From: Phyllobacterium trifolii
GTDB taxonomy: Bacteria > Pseudomonadota > Alphaproteobacteria > Rhizobiales > Rhizobiaceae
Assembly: GCF_014192095.1 (NCBI RefSeq)
Contig: NZ_JACHXN010000002.1
Location: 62,001-126,000, forward strand
Direction of reading: 5' to 3'
Length of the DNA: 64,000 bases
Below, in pieces: positions 50,788-60,148 of this stretch; the first letter of the stretch is position 1, and the number at the start of each line of letters is the position of its first letter. The translations under genes and the position numbers were made by a program. Below the pieces are notes generated by a model. It was given only the letters and a program-made list of their open reading frames with translations. It did no database searches and was not told the DNA's origin.

Positions 50788-52836
50788 TTGGAATTGGTTA
50801 GCTTACCAACGTCCGGGCAGTCGCGCGACAGCCTGGCTTATCGCCGCGACATCGACGGCCTGCGGGCCATCGCGATTTTGCCGGTCGTCCTTTATCACAC
50901 GGGCATGTCGGGTTTTCAGGGCGGGTTCGTCGGCGTCGACGTATTCTTCGTTATCTCCGGCTATCTGATGGCCTTGCGAATCATTGGAGGAATCGACCAG
51001 GGCGATTTCAGCCTCTGGCGGTTTTACGAAAGCCGCATTCGCCGCATCTTTCCGGCGCTTTTCGCAATGATCGCAGCGTCGGCAGTGATGGCATGGCTAT
51101 TTTTCATGCCGGTCGAATTTGAGTATTTTGCGCGCAGCGTGAAGGCGGCTGCGCTTTTTGTTTCCAACATCCAGCTCAACAGGGAAAGCGGATATTTCGA
51201 TATCAGCGCCCAGCTGAAGCCGTTGTTGCACACATGGTCGCTCGCCATCGAAGAACAGTTCTATATCGTCTTTCCCCTGTTGCTCCTTCTTTTGAGCAGG
51301 ATCAGCCGGGAATGGATAAAGCCGGCGCTCATTCTGCTGTTTGTCGGGTCGCTCGCCGCGAGCATCTGGGCCGTTGAGCAAAGGCCTGTCGAGGCGTTTT
51401 ACCTGTCGCCTTACCGCGCATGGGAGCTGCTTCTCGGCGCTTTGCTCGCATTGGGTGTCGTGCCCCGGCCGAAACAGCAATTTATCGGCGAAATCTTGGC
51501 TGCCGTCGGACTCATCCTGATAGGCTTTGCGGTCTTCGTCTATAATGACAGCACGCCGTTTCCCGGCCTTGCCGCACTCGTTCCCTGCATTGGTGCCGCT
51601 CTCATCATTCAGGGGCGAGCCGCGCGCGGTCCGGCGGGATTGTTTCTCACGTCCTCGCCGCTGGTGTTCACCGGCCTGATTTCCTATTCGCTTTATCTCT
51701 GGCACTGGCCGATCATCGTCTTCACGCGTTACCTGAACGGTCACGAGCTCACCTTCATCCAGAACGGTCTGCTCGTAGCTATCTCGCTTATGGTGGCTAT
51801 TTTTTCCTGGCACTTCATCGAGCGGCCGTTCCGCGGGCATGCTGGCCCGGTTCCCCGCAAACCGGTTTTTGCCGCTGCGACGGCGGTTATCGTAGCGGTC
51901 GTGGCTTTCGGCAATTATGTCATCACCGAAGTCGGGCTTCCCAGCCGCCTTACCCCGGTTGCCCAGAAAATCTATGGTGCCACCTATGACGAAAGCCGGT
52001 TTTCCGGCCCCGAATGCATGCAGGACACCAGTGGAAAGGGTCCTTCCCTTTCCGACGTCCAATCGGGCAACCTCTGCCGCCTGGGGATTCCCGGTGCGGA
52101 TAATGTGAATTTTCTCGTTTGGGGCGACTCGCACTCTGGTTCAATGGCGCCCGCCATCGACCTTGCAGCGACGAAGGCCGGTGCCAGTGGTATTTTGGCC
52201 GCACGCGCCTCGTGTCCGCCGCTTCCAGATGTGGAGCTGAAAGACCAAAAAGATACGCTGCGCTGCGTTGATTACAATGCGGCGGTGCGAGACCTCATCG
52301 TTAGCAAGCGCATACCGTTGGTCTTCATGATTGCCTATTGGCCCAAATACGTCCTCCGCTCGGAGTTGCCTAATCAGGGACTTTATTTCGATCCCAGGAT
52401 CCGCCCGCAGCTTGACGACGAATCGGCGCCCATAGCGACCGCTCTGGACCAGACCCTCGCGGATCTCAAACGACACGGTACGCAAGTGGTGCTTGTGATG
52501 GATGTTCCGGAGATGGGGCACTACATGCCGGAAGCCCTTGCCAAAGCGGCAACGAGAGGCACGTCTACCGATATCGCACCGTCATGGACCTACACTTCAG
52601 AGCGGCAGGCGGCCTCCCGCGACATGCTCAGCGCATACGCCGCAAAATATGGGGCAATAACCGTCGATGCGCTTCAGGGTATCTGCGACAATGGCCGCTG
52701 CGACAGCATGCGAAACGGCCTGCCCCTCTATAGGGATTCAGACCATATCACGGCCACGACCGCCCGCAGTTTGAGCTACCTCTATACCCCGGTGTTCAAG
52801 ACACTGGCTGGTGCGTTGGGAATCGATATCGACTAG
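50788..52836 (+). CDS. OafA/YrhL-type O-acyltransferase with C-terminal SGNH domain (second copy)
   Basis: A 682-residue membrane acyltransferase of the same layout as the one at 23525. The acyltransferase-3 domain shows RRDIDGLRAIAILPVVLYH, FVGVDVFFVISGYLMALRI, TWSLAIEEQFYIVFP and SYSLYLWHWPIIVF; the SGNH domain has FLVWGDSHSGSMAP and the late DSDHITATTARS. A TTG start at 50788 with GGAG upstream fits best. It likely O-acylates a cell-surface polymer, perhaps the EPS made by the neighbouring cluster or lipopolysaccharide. Confidence 0.9.
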   Translation: MELVSLPTSGQSRDSLAYRRDIDGLRAIAILPVVLYHTGMSGFQGGFVGVDVFFVISGYLMALRIIGGIDQGDFSLWRFYESRIRRIFPALFAMIAASAVMAWLFFMPVEFEYFARSVKAAALFVSNIQLNRESGYFDISAQLKPLLHTWSLAIEEQFYIVFPLLLLLLSRISREWIKPALILLFVGSLAASIWAVEQRPVEAFYLSPYRAWELLLGALLALGVVPRPKQQFIGEILAAVGLILIGFAVFVYNDSTPFPGLAALVPCIGAALIIQGRAARGPAGLFLTSSPLVFTGLISYSLYLWHWPIIVFTRYLNGHELTFIQNGLLVAISLMVAIFSWHFIERPFRGHAGPVPRKPVFAAATAVIVAVVAFGNYVITEVGLPSRLTPVAQKIYGATYDESRFSGPECMQDTSGKGPSLSDVQSGNLCRLGIPGADNVNFLVWGDSHSGSMAPAIDLAATKAGASGILAARASCPPLPDVELKDQKDTLRCVDYNAAVRDLIVSKRIPLVFMIAYWPKYVLRSELPNQGLYFDPRIRPQLDDESAPIATALDQTLADLKRHGTQVVLVMDVPEMGHYMPEALAKAATRGTSTDIAPSWTYTSERQAASRDMLSAYAAKYGAITVDALQGICDNGRCDSMRNGLPLYRDSDHITATTARSLSYLYTPVFKTLAGALGIDID

Positions 52837-53444
52837 GTTCCGGGCTGATGGCCAGAGCGACGACCCGCAGGCCAAGCGGAAAGCGCTTGCTCGGCAACAC
52901 CCTCCAGCATGTCGCGGCTGAAGCCGGCTTTGGCCTGCACGGCCATGCCGTGAGAGACAGCCATCACGAATGCCGCAAGGGCATCGGGTTTGGCCGTATC
53001 CGGTAAGTCGCCTTCGGCCTTTGCCCGTTCGAAGCGTTCACGAAGCTGCGCCTCACCGCCGGCGCGAGCTTCGATCAGCGCTTGACGCACTGGCTCCGCT
53101 TCATCCGATCCTGCCAAAACCCCGTTGATACCCAGGCACCCCGTATGGTGGGAGTAACGTGTATTGAGTTCGGCTGCACTGTAAAGGATATGCGCAGCAA
53201 CTGCCCGCGCTGTCGGGAGCTCAAGGGACTTCGGGATGAAATCCAGGTATCGTTCATAATAGCGATCCAGGGCTCGGCGGAAGAGAGCTTCCTTGTTGCC
53301 GAATGCAGAATAGAGGGCCGGCCTCTCTACGCCGGCAGCCTCTGTCAGGTCAGCATAGGATGCGCCCTCGTAGCCCTTGCGCCAGAAAACGCACAGCGCC
53401 GCGTCGAGCACTTTCTCCACATCAAATTCGCGATGGCGCCCCAT
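52833..53444 (-). CDS. TetR/AcrR-family transcriptional regulator
   Basis: A 203-residue TetR-type repressor. The helix-turn-helix region is VLDAALCVFWRKGYEGASYADLTEAAGVERPALYSAF with the usual YxAF end; the ligand domain includes TGCLGINGVLAGSDEAEPVR, typical of the subgroup that regulates reductase genes. ATG 53444 starts the conserved part. It is divergent from an SDR gene, its likely target, and two palindromes lie in the gap. The C terminus overlaps the preceding acyltransferase end by 4 bp on the opposite strand. Confidence 0.9.
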   Translation of the reverse strand: MGRHREFDVEKVLDAALCVFWRKGYEGASYADLTEAAGVERPALYSAFGNKEALFRRALDRYYERYLDFIPKSLELPTARAVAAHILYSAAELNTRYSHHTGCLGINGVLAGSDEAEPVRQALIEARAGGEAQLRERFERAKAEGDLPDTAKPDALAAFVMAVSHGMAVQAKAGFSRDMLEGVAEQALSAWPAGRRSGHQPGT

Positions 53445-53467
53445 CAGCGCAAACCGATCTTTTTCAT

Positions 53468-53533
53468 AATGATCGTTATTAAAACACTTGACCGTCTCTG
53501 TCAAATTTCATACCAAGCGTTATCGTAATGCTT
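53468..53533. promoter_or_regulatory. Candidate TetR operator pair in the divergent gap
   Basis: AAGCGTTATCGTAATGCTT (53515-53533) is a palindrome with arms AAGC.TTA/TAA.GCTT; AATGATCGTTATT (53468-53480) is a related half-matching site. Both share the core TTATCG/CGATAA-like pattern and lie between the TetR gene and the SDR gene, where a TetR dimer would bind. Confidence 0.6.
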
Positions 53534-53604
53534 GTCATGAAAACAAGCCGCTTTCGCTCACCAGATCAGGGCGACGCCTTGATCGTCCACTGAAAGGGAT
53601 TCTC

Positions 53605-54366
53605 ATGTCGAACATATTGAAGGGCAAGACAGTGCTCATTACGGGCGGCTCGCGCGGGCTCGGCGCCAACATCGCGGAAGCCTTTGCCGATCAGGGAGCT
53701 GATGTTGCGATAAGCTACGTCGCGTCAGCCGAGAAAGCCGAAGCTGTCGTGGAGAAGCTCAAGGCGAAGGGCGTTCGCGCGATTGCGATCAAGAGCGACC
53801 AGGCTGATCTTGCTTCCGCCAAGCCTTTGATCGACTCGGTGATTGCTGAATTCGGCAAGCTCGATATCCTCGTCAATAACGCGGCAATCGTCGTACAGGG
53901 CAAGACTGTTGACGATCCCGAACTCGACACGGTCAATCTCGACCGTCTGTGGCAGATCAACGTCATGGGCGCGGTAGCGACCACGCGCGCGGCAGCGCCG
54001 GCGCTTCCCGATGGCGGGCGGATTATCTTCATCGGTTCTGTGAGCGGCACCCGCTCCCTGTTCCCCGGTCTCGCGGACTATGTGGGAACGAAGGCCGCCA
54101 TCAACGGCTATGCGAGGGGCATTGCCCGCGACCTGGGCGGACGCCAGATCACCGTCAACGTTGTCCAGCCCGGTGCCATGCCGACCGATATGATGAGGCA
54201 AGTTATGGGCGACGTTGATGCTCCCGACGCGTTCCTCGACCTTCACCCCATCCGCCGCATCGCTAAGCTCGAGGAAGTTGCCGCGCTCGTCACCTTCCTC
54301 GCCGGACCGGACGCCAGCTACATGACCGGTGGTGTAATCGACGTCGGCGGTGGTCTCGGAATCTGA
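53605..54366 (+). CDS. SDR family oxidoreductase
   Basis: A 253-residue classical short-chain dehydrogenase/reductase. It has the cofactor motif TGGSRGLG (about 14-21), NNAA, the catalytic Ser in FIGSVSGTRS and a normal YxxxK (DYVGTKAAI). The end GGVIDVGGGLGI is typical of the 3-oxoacyl-ACP reductase-like group, but the substrate is open. AAAGGGA lies upstream of ATG 53605. It is divergent from a TetR gene, suggesting inducible expression by a small organic molecule. Confidence 0.9.
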   Translation: MSNILKGKTVLITGGSRGLGANIAEAFADQGADVAISYVASAEKAEAVVEKLKAKGVRAIAIKSDQADLASAKPLIDSVIAEFGKLDILVNNAAIVVQGKTVDDPELDTVNLDRLWQINVMGAVATTRAAAPALPDGGRIIFIGSVSGTRSLFPGLADYVGTKAAINGYARGIARDLGGRQITVNVVQPGAMPTDMMRQVMGDVDAPDAFLDLHPIRRIAKLEEVAALVTFLAGPDASYMTGGVIDVGGGLGI

Positions 54367-54445
54367 GCGTCGAATGCAATAATCCATTCCACTTTCGTAC
54401 TCGACCGGGTCAGGACCTGTTGATCCGGTCGAGAATGGGATAGCG

Positions 54446-55159
54446 CTAAGTTATGTCCTGAAGCTGGGCCTCACCATTGTGCAGGAAGCAGGCTTTCGTG
54501 AAGAGCCCTAGATCAATAAGATTGGGTAGGCGAATGTCCCGAATATCCGGCAGAGGCCTGATTGCTGGATCAAACGACCGATCAATCTGCGAGATGAACC
54601 CCAGTACAACGCCGGTCTTTCTGGCGAAATCCTTAAGGGCGAGAATTTGGTCGGAGAGTGCTGGCTTGCTTCGTTGCTGGTCGAGTATTTGAAGATAGTC
54701 GATAACGGCAACTGTTCCTCGGTCCGAGGCTGACAAGTGGCGAATAATGTAGTCCGCGCTGATTTCATTCGACGTCACGATTTCCAGAGCGTCGCCAAGA
54801 TCCTGATAACCTTCGTCCAACGAGCGGATGTGTTCCCGCGCCTGCTGCTCGGTAAATTCCAGCGTGAAGAATATCACCTTTCTGCCGTCTCGGGCGGCGT
54901 CGAGCAAAAGCTGAAGTCCAAGCGTGGTCTTGCCATGTCCAGGGCGACCGGCCACCAGCAGCAGATCGCCGTCATTGAGCCGGGATAATACGGTTTTCGA
55001 CAGTGATCCCTCTGCGATCTGGGACGAAAGCAGGCTCCACCTCGCAAACCCCTCCTCACGCGCAATTTGGTCCAGCGCTTCGTGCAAGGGAACATTATTT
55101 TTCCGGGCCAGTAGCTTGGCGCGGCGTTTCAATTGGAAGATAGGGGCAGAAAGCTTCAT
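54446..55159 (-). CDS. Lone DnaB-type helicase C-terminal ATPase domain protein
   Basis: A 237-residue protein made of a short N-terminal region and a RecA-like DnaB C-terminal domain. Walker A is VAGRPGHGKTTLGLQLL (about 64-80), Walker B is VAVIDYLQILDQQ, and LGFISQIDRSF matches the glutamine-sensor region. The N-terminal primase-binding domain of replicative DnaB is missing, so this is not the main helicase. Similar stand-alone proteins occur in rhizobia; their role is unknown. ATG 55159 follows GGAGG; the upstream extension to 55237 is unlikely. Confidence 0.82.
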   Translation of the reverse strand: MKLSAPIFQLKRRAKLLARKNNVPLHEALDQIAREEGFARWSLLSSQIAEGSLSKTVLSRLNDGDLLLVAGRPGHGKTTLGLQLLLDAARDGRKVIFFTLEFTEQQAREHIRSLDEGYQDLGDALEIVTSNEISADYIIRHLSASDRGTVAVIDYLQILDQQRSKPALSDQILALKDFARKTGVVLGFISQIDRSFDPAIRPLPDIRDIRLPNLIDLGLFTKACFLHNGEAQLQDIT

Positions 55160-55549
55160 CCAGGACCTCCGTTCCGAGCCAGAAACGCAACCCCTCCTTA
55201 TGCGTCGCTCGAACAGATGGTTCGATGATGATGTCACCCCGTATGTGCGATACTTCCCGAAAGAAGGGAGGAGGCGTGGGCCAAGCCTATGTCGCAGACG
55301 TTAGAGGGCATCATGATTCGCGACAAGCACAAATGACAGCTTTGTGCCTCGCGGATCGGACAACGAGCCTCAAGGCGCAACAGCCAATGCGTTGCCGCTC
55401 GCGCCTATAAGAGCATGACCGAAAATCCGTCAGGGCGTGGCGAAAGTGGTGATTTTCGAGCACCGAAGCGCAGCGTACGTTGGGTACGTGAGCATCGGAG
55501 CGCAGGAAAGCGCCATTTGCAGCCCGCCTTGGCGAATTTTCCGTCTAGA
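55160..55549. other. Gene-free stretch between DnaB-like gene and irr
   Basis: About 390 bp. The first 250 bp hold nothing recognisable beyond the DnaB-like gene's promoter; the rest is the full copy of repeat family B. No credible frame was found. Confidence 0.6.
55412..55548. repeat. Intergenic repeat family B, copy 4 (full, with hairpin)
   Basis: Two tandem units, GAGCACCGAAGCGCAG (55458-55473) and GAGCATCGGAGCGCAG (55490-55505), separated by a CGTAC/GTACG palindrome. Leader 'GACCGAAAATCCGTCAGGGCG' and trailer 'TTGGCGAATTTTCCGTC' resemble parts of one another in inverse orientation, giving an overall palindromic element. It ends at the irr stop codon. Confidence 0.8.
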
Positions 55550-55981
55550 TCAGCCGCGCTTCTTGCGCAGGCGGATGATGATGTCGACGTTGACGATTTC
55601 CATGCCTTCCGGAACCGGAGGCAAATTGCCGACCATGGTCGAACCACTGGGGATATCGATCACCTCATTTTCGCCTTCGACGAAAAAGTGATGATGGTCG
55701 GAAACGTTCGTGTCGAAATAGGTCTTTGCGCCCTCGACGGCGAGGATGCGGAGCATTCCGGCCTGGGTAAATTGATGCAGTGTATTGTACACCGTCGCCA
55801 GCGAAACCGGCACATTGGCACCAAGCGCCTCTTCGTGCAGTTCCTCGGCCGAAAGGTGTCTGTCACCCTTGGCAAAGATCAGGCTGGCGAGCGCGATACG
55901 CTGACGGGTCGGCCGTAATCCTGCAAAGCGCAAGCGCTCCTGCAAGGATACATCAGCGTCAATTTCATAAGAAATATGCAT
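55550..55981 (-). CDS. irr: Iron response regulator Irr (Fur family)
   Basis: A 143-residue Fur-superfamily regulator. The N-terminal winged helix includes GLRPTRQRIALASLIF and VSLATVYNTLHQFTQAGML; the haem-binding histidine triplet is His96-98 (VSDHHHFFVE). Irr of Rhizobiales acts under iron limitation and is inactivated or degraded when haem is present. It lies divergent from fabA, an arrangement I know from Brucella and related genera. The bulk of the dimerisation domain is complete. Confidence 0.95.
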   Translation of the reverse strand: MHISYEIDADVSLQERLRFAGLRPTRQRIALASLIFAKGDRHLSAEELHEEALGANVPVSLATVYNTLHQFTQAGMLRILAVEGAKTYFDTNVSDHHHFFVEGENEVIDIPSGSTMVGNLPPVPEGMEIVNVDIIIRLRKKRG

Positions 55982-56299
55982 GGCCCGTCTGCCACTCCGT
56001 TAACTCATATCAGAAGTCCCACCACAGACACATTGTCCGTCGTGTTACATGATTGATATATGCTGTCTTGCGAAATCGATCAATAGGCAGCATTGAAGCC
56101 ATTTGTCTAAGGAAAAGTGTGGGTACAACTGGAAATCGCATGTCGCACTAAATTCGCAGAGGGCTTCGATCCGGCGAGGGTTCCATTTGACCGTAGTTTG
56201 CTCTATGCAGCGTTTTCAGGCGGAAATACACTATGATAGGTTCCGCCCGCGCCGGAACATATCCAGGCGCAAGCCTTGACGTTACCGATGGGAGAAAGA
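55982..56299. other. Divergent irr-fabA intergenic region
   Basis: About 320 bp that should carry the irr promoter on one strand and the fabA promoter on the other. No convincing iron control element, hairpin or repeat was recognised in it. Confidence 0.5.
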
Positions 56300-56815
56300 A
56301 TGCCAGAACAGAAATCAAGCTACGGGTATGAAGAGCTTCTTGCCTGTGCCCGCGGAGAGATGTTCGGTCAGGGCAATGCCCAGTTGCCAGCACCGCCCAT
56401 GCTGATGTTCGACCGTATCACCGAGATTTCTGAAACAGGCGGCGAGAATGGCAAAGGCTACATCCGTGCTGAATTCGATATCAAGCCTGACCTTTGGTTC
56501 TTCCCCTGTCATTTCATTGGCGATCCTGTAATGCCCGGCTGCCTCGGCCTTGATGCCATGTGGCAATTGACCGGCTTTTACCTCGGCTGGCTCGGTGAGC
56601 CTGGCAAGGGCCGCGCCCTCTCTACCGGCGAGGTCAAGTTCACCGGCATGGTCACGCCGAAAAACAAACTTGTCGAATATGGCATCGACTTCAAACGCGT
56701 CATGCGCGGCCGTCTGGTGCTTGGAATCGCCGATGGCTGGTTAAAGGTCGATGGCGAGACTATCTATAAAGCAACTGACCTGCGGGTTGGCCTATTCAAG
56801 GAAAGCGCTGCCTGA
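56300..56815 (+). CDS. fabA: 3-hydroxydecanoyl-[ACP] dehydratase/isomerase FabA
   Basis: A 171-residue bifunctional enzyme that dehydrates 3-hydroxydecanoyl-ACP and isomerises the double bond, starting anaerobic unsaturated fatty acid synthesis. The active-site His71 ([19 protein letters not shown]) and Asp85 are present. GGGAGAAAG precedes ATG 56300. It is followed after 36 bp by fabB and then fabI, a conserved operon in Rhizobiales. Confidence 0.97.
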   Translation: MPEQKSSYGYEELLACARGEMFGQGNAQLPAPPMLMFDRITEISETGGENGKGYIRAEFDIKPDLWFFPCHFIGDPVMPGCLGLDAMWQLTGFYLGWLGEPGKGRALSTGEVKFTGMVTPKNKLVEYGIDFKRVMRGRLVLGIADGWLKVDGETIYKATDLRVGLFKESAA

Positions 56816-56851
56816 CAAATTTGGCAACGTATTACCTTTAAGGAGATCGCG

Positions 56852-58078
56852 ATGCGGCGAGTGGTTGTGACGGGCATGGGTATCGTGTCCTCTATCGGCA
56901 ACAATGTAGGGGAGGTGCTGGAATCGTTGCGTGCAGCGAAATCGGGCATCGTCTTTGCTGAGGAATATGCGAAGCACGGCTTCCGCAGCCAGGTCCATGG
57001 TGCACCCACACTCGATCCGTCTACGCTGGTAGACCGCCGCGCGATGCGCTTCCACGGTGGCGGCACTGCCTGGAACCATGTCGCCATGGATCAGGCCATC
57101 GCTGACGCCGGGCTCGATACGGATCTCATTTCCAACGAACGCACCGGCATCATCATGGGTTCGGGCGGCGCCTCCACCCGCACGATCGTCGAGGCTGCCG
57201 AAAAGACCATCGAATCCGGGTCCAGCAAGAAGGTTGGCCCGTTTGCGGTGCCGAAAGCCATGTCTTCGACCGCCTCGGCAACGTTGGCCACATGGTTCAA
57301 GATAAAGGGCGTCAATTATTCAATTTCCTCAGCCTGCGCGACATCCAACCATTGTGTCGGCAACGCCTATGAGATGATCCAGTACGGCAAGCAGGACATG
57401 ATGTTCGCCGGCGGCTGCGAGGATCTCGACTGGACCTTGTCCGTGCTTTTCGACGGCATGGGCGCCATGTCCTCCAAATTCAACGACCGGCCATCTGTGG
57501 CCTCACGCGCCTATGACAAGAACCGCGATGGCTTTGTCATTTCGGGTGGCGCGGGCGTCCTTGTTCTCGAAGAGCTTGAACATGCCAAGGCGCGTGGCGC
57601 AAAGATTTATGGCGAACTTGTCGGTTACGGCGTGACCTCGGATGGTGCCGATATGGTCGCACCGAGCGGCGAAGGCGCAGCGCGCTGCATGCGCATGGCG
57701 ATCGCCAACGTCAAGGGTCCGGTCGATTACATCAACCCGCACGCAACCTCGACGCCCGTCGGCGACTTGAAAGAAATCGAGGCCATCCGCGAAGTCTTCG
57801 GTTCGGGCAACCAGTGCCCGCCTATTTCGGCGACCAAATCACTGACAGGCCATTCGCAGGGTGCGACCGGCGTACACGAGTCCATCTATTCACTTCTGAT
57901 GATGAACCACGACTTCATCGCGGAAAGCGCCAATATCGAAGAACTCGATCCGGCATTCGAAGACATGCCCATTACGCGCCGGCGGATAGATAACATCAAA
58001 TTGAACACAGTCCTGACCAATTCCTTCGGATTTGGCGGCACGAATGCTTCGCTGGTTTATCAGCGTTACGAGGGTTGA
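56852..58078 (+). CDS. fabB: 3-oxoacyl-[ACP] synthase I FabB
   Basis: A 408-residue condensing enzyme that extends both saturated and unsaturated acyl-ACPs; it works with FabA on the unsaturated branch. The Cys-His-His triad is visible: Cys162 in [13 protein letters not shown], the His in [12 protein letters not shown] and the His in [18 protein letters not shown] lies just before the ATG. It is the middle gene of fabA-fabB-fabI; fabI begins 7 bp after its stop. Confidence 0.97.
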   Translation: MRRVVVTGMGIVSSIGNNVGEVLESLRAAKSGIVFAEEYAKHGFRSQVHGAPTLDPSTLVDRRAMRFHGGGTAWNHVAMDQAIADAGLDTDLISNERTGIIMGSGGASTRTIVEAAEKTIESGSSKKVGPFAVPKAMSSTASATLATWFKIKGVNYSISSACATSNHCVGNAYEMIQYGKQDMMFAGGCEDLDWTLSVLFDGMGAMSSKFNDRPSVASRAYDKNRDGFVISGGAGVLVLEELEHAKARGAKIYGELVGYGVTSDGADMVAPSGEGAARCMRMAIANVKGPVDYINPHATSTPVGDLKEIEAIREVFGSGNQCPPISATKSLTGHSQGATGVHESIYSLLMMNHDFIAESANIEELDPAFEDMPITRRRIDNIKLNTVLTNSFGFGGTNASLVYQRYEG

Positions 58079-58085
58079 GGAAACA

Positions 58086-58901
58086 ATGGCAGATTTAATG
58101 AAGGGCAAACGCGGCCTTATCATGGGGGTCGCGAACAGCCACTCCATTGCCTGGGGGATCGCCAAGGAATTGGCGGACAATGGTGCCGAACTCGCCTTCA
58201 CCTACCAGGGCGAAGCCTTCGGCAAGCGTGTTGCACCCTTGGCAGAACAGCTCGGCTCGAAGCTGCTGCTGCCTTGCGATGTCGAGGATATCGCGACCGT
58301 CGATGCGGTTTTCGAGACGCTGGAAAAAGAATGGGGCACGATCGATTTCGTCGTCCACGCCATCGGCTTCTCGGACAAGTCGCAGCTCAAGGGCCGCTAT
58401 GCCGATGTGACGACGCGGGACAATTTCAGCCGCACCATGGTCATCTCCGCCTACTCCTTCACCGAGGTCGCCCAGCGCGCGGCAAAGCTGATGAAGGAAG
58501 GTGGTTCAATCCTGACGCTGACCTATGGCGGCTCCACCCGGGTCATGCCCAACTACAATGTAATGGGCGTGGCCAAGGCCGCTCTCGAAGCGATGGTCCG
58601 CTATCTCGCCGCCGACTACGGTCCGGAAGGAATTCGCGTTAATGCAATTTCTGCGGGTCCTGTACGCACATTGGCGGGTGCCGGTATCGGCGATGCCCGC
58701 GCCATGTTCTCCTACCAGAAGCGCAATGCACCGCTGCGCCGCACGGTCGATATAGAAGACATCGGCCGGTCTGCTCTCTACCTCCTATCGGACCTGTCGA
58801 GCGGCGTCACCGGTGAAATCCACTACGTGGATTCCGGCTACAACATCGTATCGATGCCAACTCTGGAAGAGCTGAAAAAGTCCGACGACGGCAAGGAGTG
58901 A
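58086..58901 (+). CDS. fabI: Enoyl-[ACP] reductase (NADH) FabI
   Basis: A 271-residue SDR-type enoyl-ACP reductase that completes each round of fatty acid elongation. It shows the FabI nucleotide motif GVANSHSIAWGIAKEL, and the active-site Tyr and Lys appear as YNVMGVAKAAL. The C terminus SGVTGEIHYVDSGYNIVSMP is typical. ATG 58086 follows GAGGAAAC. It is the third gene of the fab operon. Confidence 0.97.
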   Translation: MADLMKGKRGLIMGVANSHSIAWGIAKELADNGAELAFTYQGEAFGKRVAPLAEQLGSKLLLPCDVEDIATVDAVFETLEKEWGTIDFVVHAIGFSDKSQLKGRYADVTTRDNFSRTMVISAYSFTEVAQRAAKLMKEGGSILTLTYGGSTRVMPNYNVMGVAKAALEAMVRYLAADYGPEGIRVNAISAGPVRTLAGAGIGDARAMFSYQKRNAPLRRTVDIEDIGRSALYLLSDLSSGVTGEIHYVDSGYNIVSMPTLEELKKSDDGKE

Positions 58902-59050
58902 TTCTGGTACGACCCTACCCGGAACCGGAACAAATCTTGCGCAGGTTTTTGCAAAAATAGCGCAAGATCCTGCGAAACTGATGCAAGAAATGCCGAATCA
59001 GACATGCTTTTTGCTACCGCTTGTGGCATTTTAGTTGTGATAGGTAGAAA

Positions 59051-60067
59051 TTACTTCTTCGCTTCGATGATCTTGTAGCCGGCATTATCTTCAAGCGGCA
59101 GCACCGATTTGAACAGTGCTTTCAGTCCCGCCTCGTAGGGCATCTGCCGGTTAGCGACGAGGAGCAGCTTGCCGCCCGGCTTCAGTCGTTTGGCCGCCGC
59201 TGCAATGAAACCCTGCCCCATTGTCGGATCCGCGCTGCGCCCGGCATGGAACGGCGGGTTCATGACGATCGTATCGTAAATCTCTGTAATCGCTTCACTA
59301 TTCACGTCATGCCAATGGAAGCCCACAGGGATTTCGCCCCCGTTGACGTTCAATTTTGCGGCCTCCAGCGCCTCGAAATCGGCTTCGTAAAGGGCCAGCG
59401 ACTTGAGCTTTTCCGGGTGGTTCAAAACTTCGCTGGCGAGATAACCCCAGCCCGCGCCGAAGTCTGCCACGTGCCCGCTGATACGGCCGGCGAAGTGCTT
59501 GACCAGCATGGCCGAACCCTTGTCGATCGCGGCATGCGAGAACATGCCGGGGGCCGTCGTGAAGCGATCTTCGAGCTTTGTCGGCTCGCCCGTAAGCCTC
59601 TCAATTTGCTCACTATTTACCATTTCTGGCCGCATGAACCAGAAGGCGACGGCATGATGTTTTGATAGCCTGTCGGCGACCGGAACGATGCTTTCCACCG
59701 TCTTTCGGAAGCTGTCGACGCCGAGCTTCTTATCGCCCGAAACCACAATCTGACCACCGGGTTTGACGTGCTTCAGTGCCTGAGCCAACCAGTTTTCATT
59801 GCGTCCCTTGTGCTTGCCCAGCAAGATCAATGCGCCATCAAACTGCTCATTGCCAAGTAATCTTGGCGCAGCACTGAAGCCCGCCTTCTGCAATGCCAAA
59901 TAGTCCGGTTTGAATGGTTGAAGACAGGTCAGGCTTGTCTTCCACTCATCACCTACATTGCGATCTACTTCAGCACCGAGAAAAAGCCATGCGGAGCCTT
60001 TGTCTGGCAAAGCCAGTATCTCGTCTTCAAAAGGCAGGAAGAGCGTCTGCAGGGCGCCGTTGGCCAT
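59051..60067 (-). CDS. rsmC: RsmC-like rRNA (guanine-N2) methyltransferase
   Basis: A 338-residue class I methyltransferase with two related halves, as in RsmC, which methylates guanine 1207 of 16S rRNA using S-adenosylmethionine. The C-terminal half is the active one: VADFGAGWGYLASEVL binds SAM and IVMNPPFHAG is the NPPF catalytic motif. The N-terminal half is degenerate. ATG 60067 begins the first domain; an upstream ATG at 60130 would run through the pnp terminator. A precise rRNA target is inferred from the family. Confidence 0.85.
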   Translation of the reverse strand: MANGALQTLFLPFEDEILALPDKGSAWLFLGAEVDRNVGDEWKTSLTCLQPFKPDYLALQKAGFSAAPRLLGNEQFDGALILLGKHKGRNENWLAQALKHVKPGGQIVVSGDKKLGVDSFRKTVESIVPVADRLSKHHAVAFWFMRPEMVNSEQIERLTGEPTKLEDRFTTAPGMFSHAAIDKGSAMLVKHFAGRISGHVADFGAGWGYLASEVLNHPEKLKSLALYEADFEALEAAKLNVNGGEIPVGFHWHDVNSEAITEIYDTIVMNPPFHAGRSADPTMGQGFIAAAAKRLKPGGKLLLVANRQMPYEAGLKALFKSVLPLEDNAGYKIIEAKK

Positions 60068-60100
60068 AAAGGATCCATCTATAGATATGTTGTGCCAAGA

Positions 60101-60130
60101 AAAAAGCGCGCCACAAGGGCGCGCTTTCAT
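60101..60130 (-). terminator. Rho-independent terminator of pnp
   Basis: GGGCGCGCTTT and AAAGCGCGCC form a 10-bp GC-rich stem with a 4-nt loop; on the minus strand a run of six T follows. It lies just after the pnp stop codon and before the rsmC-like gene. Confidence 0.88.
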
Positions 60131-60148
60131 TATAGCCTATTCAGAAGA

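Noticed and set aside
51097-52134. 345-residue minus-strand frame opposite the second acyltransferase
   Set aside because: Charged, low-complexity antisense product with no start signal.
55982-56299. Iron control element (ICE) for Irr between irr and fabA
   Set aside because: No palindrome of the TTTAGAA/TTCTAAA type was found, so autoregulation by Irr is not claimed.
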